This document shows positions 5,864 to 7,784 of a stretch of 7,784 bases of DNA, piece by piece. The stretch spans positions 1 to 7,784 of the forward strand of contig CALFYR010000565.1 in the NCBI GenBank assembly GCA_937954195.1, written 5' to 3'. The notes beneath the pieces were generated by a model. It was not told where the DNA came from. It made no database searches and was given only the letters and a program-made list of their open reading frames with translations. The stretch is from an uncultured Dehalococcoidia bacterium (GTDB taxonomy: Bacteria > Chloroflexota > Dehalococcoidia > Tepidiformales > Tepidiformaceae). Position 1 is the stretch's first letter. Every line of letters starts with the position of its first letter. Position numbers and translations under genes: made by a program.

Positions 5864-5892
5864 GGGCCCCGCAATACTCGCGGGGCCCTTTT
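5864..5892 (+). terminator. Intrinsic terminator between the leader and birA
   Basis: GGGCCCCGC (5864-5872) pairs perfectly with GCGGGGCCC (5880-5888) around a 7-nt loop, followed by TTTT and a further T-containing tail. An A-T pair can extend the stem. It ends 18 nt before the birA start, leaving no room for a separate promoter in between. Either birA depends on read-through, as in attenuation, or on a promoter embedded in the leader. I see no leader segment that overlaps the terminator stem as a classical antiterminator. Confidence 0.85.
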
Positions 5893-5910
5893 GCTTGCCC
5901 CGGAGATCCC

Positions 5911-6690
5911 GTGTCCGAATCCGCCGCGTTCGATCCGATAGCGTTCATGGAAGCGCGGCAATCTCGCGAAATCGGCCAGTACGTCGTGTATCGCGAAAGC
6001 GTCGATTCCACCATGGCCGTGGCTCGTGAATGCGCCGATGAGGGAGCTGCCCACGGGACCCTCGTACTTGCGGAAGAACAGACGGCCGGTCGGGGCCGGC
6101 GAGGGCGGTCGTTCTATAGCCCCGCGCGGCAAAACCTCTACTTCACGCTCATCCTGCGTTGCCCTCTGGACGTTCATCGGCGACTGCCGGTGATCGTGCC
6201 GGTCGCCGTGTGCGAGGCCGTCCGCGAGTTCGTCCCGGCAGCCGCAATCAAGTGGCCGAACGACATCTGGGTGGGCGAACGCAAGGCGTGCGGCATGCTC
6301 ATCGACGCTGAGCTCTCCGCTGACGGACCAGTCGCCTTCCCGGGGATCGGTATCAATGTGAACGGCGACCCCACGGTGGAACCCGAGCTGCGGGACATCG
6401 CGACATCGCTGGCACGGGAGGCTGGCTCACCGATACGCCGCGAGCACCTGCTGGCGAGCATCTGCGGCAGGCTTGAAGCGTTGCTGGAGGCAGATGCACA
6501 CGATGTCGCCACCCGCTACCGGGAGCTTAGCTGCATCCTCGGGCGGGAGGTCACCGTGCATCCGCTCGGCGGCGAGCCGTTCGGCGGCACCGCCACGGAA
6601 ATCGCTGAAACCGGCGACCTCGCGGTCCGCCTCGGCGATGGCCGCACCGAATGGGTGACCGCCGCTGACGTCACGCTTCGGCCGAGGTAA
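5911..6690 (+). CDS. birA: Biotin--[acetyl-CoA-carboxylase] ligase, monofunctional
   Basis: Activates biotin with ATP to biotinyl-5'-AMP and transfers it to the lysine of biotin carboxyl carrier protein, in the cytoplasm. The 259-residue protein contains the biotinyl-AMP loop AEEQTAGRGRRGRSFYSP (GRGRRGR at 60-66), KWPNDIW at 114-120, Lys125 of GERKACGMLIDAE, GIGINVN at 145-151, and a C-terminal SH3-like domain with GREVTVHPLGG and GTATEI. It starts directly with the catalytic domain and has no N-terminal winged-helix domain, so it should not act as the biotin operon repressor known from E. coli. The GTG at 5911 has GGAG 5 nt upstream. Immediately before it lie a terminator and a structured leader, which may replace protein-based control. 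The distance to hisE is 103 nt. Confidence 0.95.
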   Translation: MSESAAFDPIAFMEARQSREIGQYVVYRESVDSTMAVARECADEGAAHGTLVLAEEQTAGRGRRGRSFYSPARQNLYFTLILRCPLDVHRRLPVIVPVAVCEAVREFVPAAAIKWPNDIWVGERKACGMLIDAELSADGPVAFPGIGINVNGDPTVEPELRDIATSLAREAGSPIRREHLLASICGRLEALLEADAHDVATRYRELSCILGREVTVHPLGGEPFGGTATEIAETGDLAVRLGDGRTEWVTAADVTLRPR

Positions 6691-6728
6691 CACAGTCCCT
6701 CGTTTTGTTATGCAGTCCGCGCCGGCGT

Positions 6729-6756
6729 CAATCGACAATCGGCAATCGACAATTTC
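6729..6756. repeat. Heptanucleotide tandem repeat, four copies
   Basis: CAATCGA, CAATCGG, CAATCGA and CAATTTC follow head to tail, three near-identical copies and one degenerate, in the gap between birA and hisE. The unit is AT-richer than its surroundings. It resembles the short tandemly repeated repetitive (heptamer) elements described in cyanobacteria and similar intergenic repeats in other phyla. Lying in the gap, it argues against a hisE start at the upstream ATG (6710). Confidence 0.7.
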
Positions 6757-6775
6757 CGGTGCTTGGTACACCGCG

Positions 6776-6793
6776 ATCGGCTATCTTGCCGAT
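6776..6793 (+). promoter_or_regulatory. Inverted repeat with possible leaderless-type -10 abutting the hisE start
   Basis: ATCGGC (6776-6781) and GCCGAT (6788-6793) form a 6-bp inverted repeat around TATCTT (6782-6787), ending exactly at the GTG of hisE. TATCTT fits the TAnnnT -10 pattern and is 6 nt upstream of the GTG, the distance expected if transcription starts at the start codon. hisE has no Shine-Dalgarno, which fits a leaderless mRNA. No -35 is clear. Confidence 0.35.
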
Positions 6794-7054
6794 GTGACCT
6801 TCGAGGAGATGTACGCCCTTGCCGTGAGCCGGAAGCGCGAGATGCCCGCCGGTTCGGGCACAACCGCGCTCTTCGAGGCCGGCTCCCACGCCATTGGCAA
6901 GAAGCTGGTCGAAGAAGCCGCCGAAAGCTGGATGGCGGCGCGGTTCGAAAGCGAAGATGCGCTCGCCGCCGAGCTTTCGCAGGTCCTCTACTACGTGGCC
7001 TGCATGATGGCCGAGCGCGATGTCGCGCTCGAGGATGTGTACCGGAACCTATGA
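6794..7054 (+). CDS. hisE: Phosphoribosyl-ATP pyrophosphatase
   Basis: Second step of histidine biosynthesis: hydrolyses phosphoribosyl-ATP to phosphoribosyl-AMP and pyrophosphate. The 86-residue product is a stand-alone all-alpha HisE of the MazG-like superfamily, not fused to HisI. Motifs are TFEEMYALAVSRKREMPAGS, then GKKLVEEAAES with metal ligands Glu40, Glu41 and Glu44, and AELSQVLYYVACMMAERDVALEDVY with Glu60. The fourth acidic ligand of the usual ExxD is Gln63, as I recall for the mycobacterial enzyme. The GTG at 6794 gives the normal length and N-terminus. An upstream in-frame ATG (6710) would add 28 residues encoded partly by the heptamer repeat and is unlikely. The stop overlaps the hisG start as ATGA, a sign of translational coupling. 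Confidence 0.92.
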   Translation: MTFEEMYALAVSRKREMPAGSGTTALFEAGSHAIGKKLVEEAAESWMAARFESEDALAAELSQVLYYVACMMAERDVALEDVYRNL

Positions 7055-7784
7055 TCAAAGTCGCACTCCCCAACAAAGGCGCCCTGTTCGAACCCACGCT
7101 GGAGCTGCTGAACGCCTGCGGTTACCGGGTCGCGCGCAGCGGGAGCATCCTCTCCTCGCTCGATCCCGACAACGACGTGGAGTTCTACTTCCTGCGGCCG
7201 GGCGACATCCCGCTCTATGTGGCGAATGGCATCCTGGATGCCGGGATCACCGGGAAGGACTTCGCCGCCGAGAAAGGTCTGGCGACCGAACCGCTGCTGG
7301 ACCTGAACTACGGACACTCGCAGTTCCGTGCGGCGGTCCCGAATGAGTCACCGGTGAGCACGCTCGACGAGTTTGCGAAGCTCCGCATCGCCACTTCGCT
7401 GCCTGGCATCGTGCGATCGTTCTTCGCGCCGCGGGAAGTGGACATCGTCCAGCTCGAAGGCGCCGTCGAGATTTCGGTGCAACTTGGCATCGCCGAAGCC
7501 GTGGTCGATGTGGTCGATACGGGCACGACTCTGAAGCAGGCGGGCCTCCGCATCGTCGGCGAACCGCTATTCGCCTCGAACGCGGCGCTGTTCGCGCACC
7601 CGGACCGCAAGAACCACGCGCTTGTTACCGTGATGTGCCAGCGGATCCAGGGGAAGCTGGTCGCGCAGGACTACATGATGGTGGAGTACGACGCGCCCGG
7701 GACGATCTTGCAGCGCGCCTGTGAAATCACGCCGGGCCTCGAATCGCCGACGATTACGCAGCTCCAGCGCGAGGGCTGGTACGC
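7051..7784 (+). CDS. hisG: ATP phosphoribosyltransferase, long form, 3' end cut by window
   Basis: Commits ATP and PRPP to histidine synthesis and is the feedback-inhibited step. 244 complete codons are visible. The N-terminus is MIKVALPNKGALFEPTLELL, then VEFYFLRPGDIPLYVANG, GILDAGITGKD, and the PRPP-binding region GAVEISVQLGIAEAVVDVVDTGTTLKQ (137-163) with its DTGTT loop. After residue about 197 comes the start of the regulatory HisG_C domain, with QDYMMVEYDAPG and ITPGLESPTITQL. This marks the long, hexameric, histidine-inhibited form that needs no HisZ. About 40 residues are missing beyond the window. It closely resembles actinobacterial HisG in layout. The ATG at 7051 overlaps the hisE TGA by 4 nt; Shine-Dalgarno is weak, so coupling is likely. 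Confidence 0.96.
   Translation, partial: MIKVALPNKGALFEPTLELLNACGYRVARSGSILSSLDPDNDVEFYFLRPGDIPLYVANGILDAGITGKDFAAEKGLATEPLLDLNYGHSQFRAAVPNESPVSTLDEFAKLRIATSLPGIVRSFFAPREVDIVQLEGAVEISVQLGIAEAVVDVVDTGTTLKQAGLRIVGEPLFASNAALFAHPDRKNHALVTVMCQRIQGKLVAQDYMMVEYDAPGTILQRACEITPGLESPTITQLQREGWY

Larger units (their letters stand above)
5717..5892 (+). ncRNA. Candidate structured leader RNA upstream of birA, class not recognised
   Basis: Predicted transcript of about 175 nt from the TTGACA promoter to the intrinsic terminator. Its backbone is a long-range helix in which 5753-5775 pairs with 5838-5860: 21 of 23 positions pair (two G-U), with mismatches at 5761/5852 and 5770/5843. Enclosed are three small hairpins: 5778-5783/5787-5792 (loop TGA), 5796-5801/5807-5812 (loop CAAGC) and 5813-5817/5823-5827 (loop ACTCA). 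Another small hairpin, 5741-5744/5750-5753, precedes the helix and shares its first base, C5753. A 9-bp hairpin at 5833-5855 would compete with the main helix. The 5' arm lies in a 19-codon micro-ORF, so ribosomes would open it. No T-box sequence or known riboswitch core is visible. It could be a cis-regulator of birA or an independent small RNA. Structures are read by eye; no covariation was tested. Confidence 0.6.

Noticed and set aside
5717..5892. T-box leader or 6S RNA
   Set aside because: No UGGNACCGCG-type T-box sequence and birA is not a tRNA synthetase or amino-acid gene; 5' and 3' ends do not pair to form the 6S closing stem.
5833..6177. 114-residue minus-strand frame opposite birA and the terminator
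   Set aside because: It reads through the terminator and leader structures and is antisense to the conserved BirA N-terminus.
6710..6793. ATG 6710 as the hisE start
   Set aside because: No Shine-Dalgarno, the added 28 residues are encoded by the heptamer repeat and have no HisE counterpart.
1..7784. CRISPR array, tRNA or rRNA gene, insertion sequence
   Set aside because: No spaced direct repeats, cloverleaf with anticodon loop, rRNA sequence or transposase was seen; the only tandem repeat is the short heptamer run.

Overview
This window is GC-rich bacterial chromosome with two gene blocks facing away from each other. The left two thirds (minus strand) is a translation, nucleotide and envelope operon: rpsB, tsf, pyrH, frr, uppS, cdsA, then a TVP38/TMEM64-type membrane protein that runs off the left edge. 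The genes are almost contiguous, with gaps of 4 to 52 nt and one overlap. GTG and TTG starts dominate. The right third (plus strand) holds a biotin-protein ligase (birA) followed by hisE and hisG, the latter running off the right edge. The GC content, very short EF-Ts and the actinobacterial-looking HisE and long-form HisG suggest Chloroflexota, with Actinomycetota as the alternative. That assignment is inference from gene content only.

Between the blocks lie a small secreted protein gene (minus strand) and about 400 nt of non-coding DNA. The secreted protein gene ends in an 11-bp stem that separates it from rpsB. The rpsB operon appears to have its own extended -10 promoter and a leader of about 75 nt. 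Its best-placed Shine-Dalgarno points to a CTG start rather than to the nearby ATG or TTG.

The most striking element is at 5683-5892, just upstream of birA. A good sigma70-type promoter is followed by an extended, perfect Shine-Dalgarno, a 19-codon micro-ORF and a set of RNA structures: a long-range helix of 23 positions with 21 pairs (5753-5775 with 5838-5860) enclosing three small hairpins. A 9-bp hairpin (5833-5855) is mutually exclusive with that helix. An excellent intrinsic terminator ends 18 nt before the birA start. The 5' arm of the helix lies inside the micro-ORF, so translation would remodel the RNA. I recognise no known riboswitch, T-box or housekeeping RNA in it. It is a candidate undescribed cis-regulatory leader or a stand-alone RNA or small-peptide gene.

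Functionally, the left operon couples ribosome production (S2, EF-Ts, RRF) to UMP phosphorylation, undecaprenyl carrier synthesis and CDP-diacylglycerol synthesis, a gene grouping common in bacteria. The right block pairs biotin attachment with the first two activities of histidine biosynthesis. Between birA and hisE lies a short heptanucleotide tandem repeat and a possible leaderless-type promoter.
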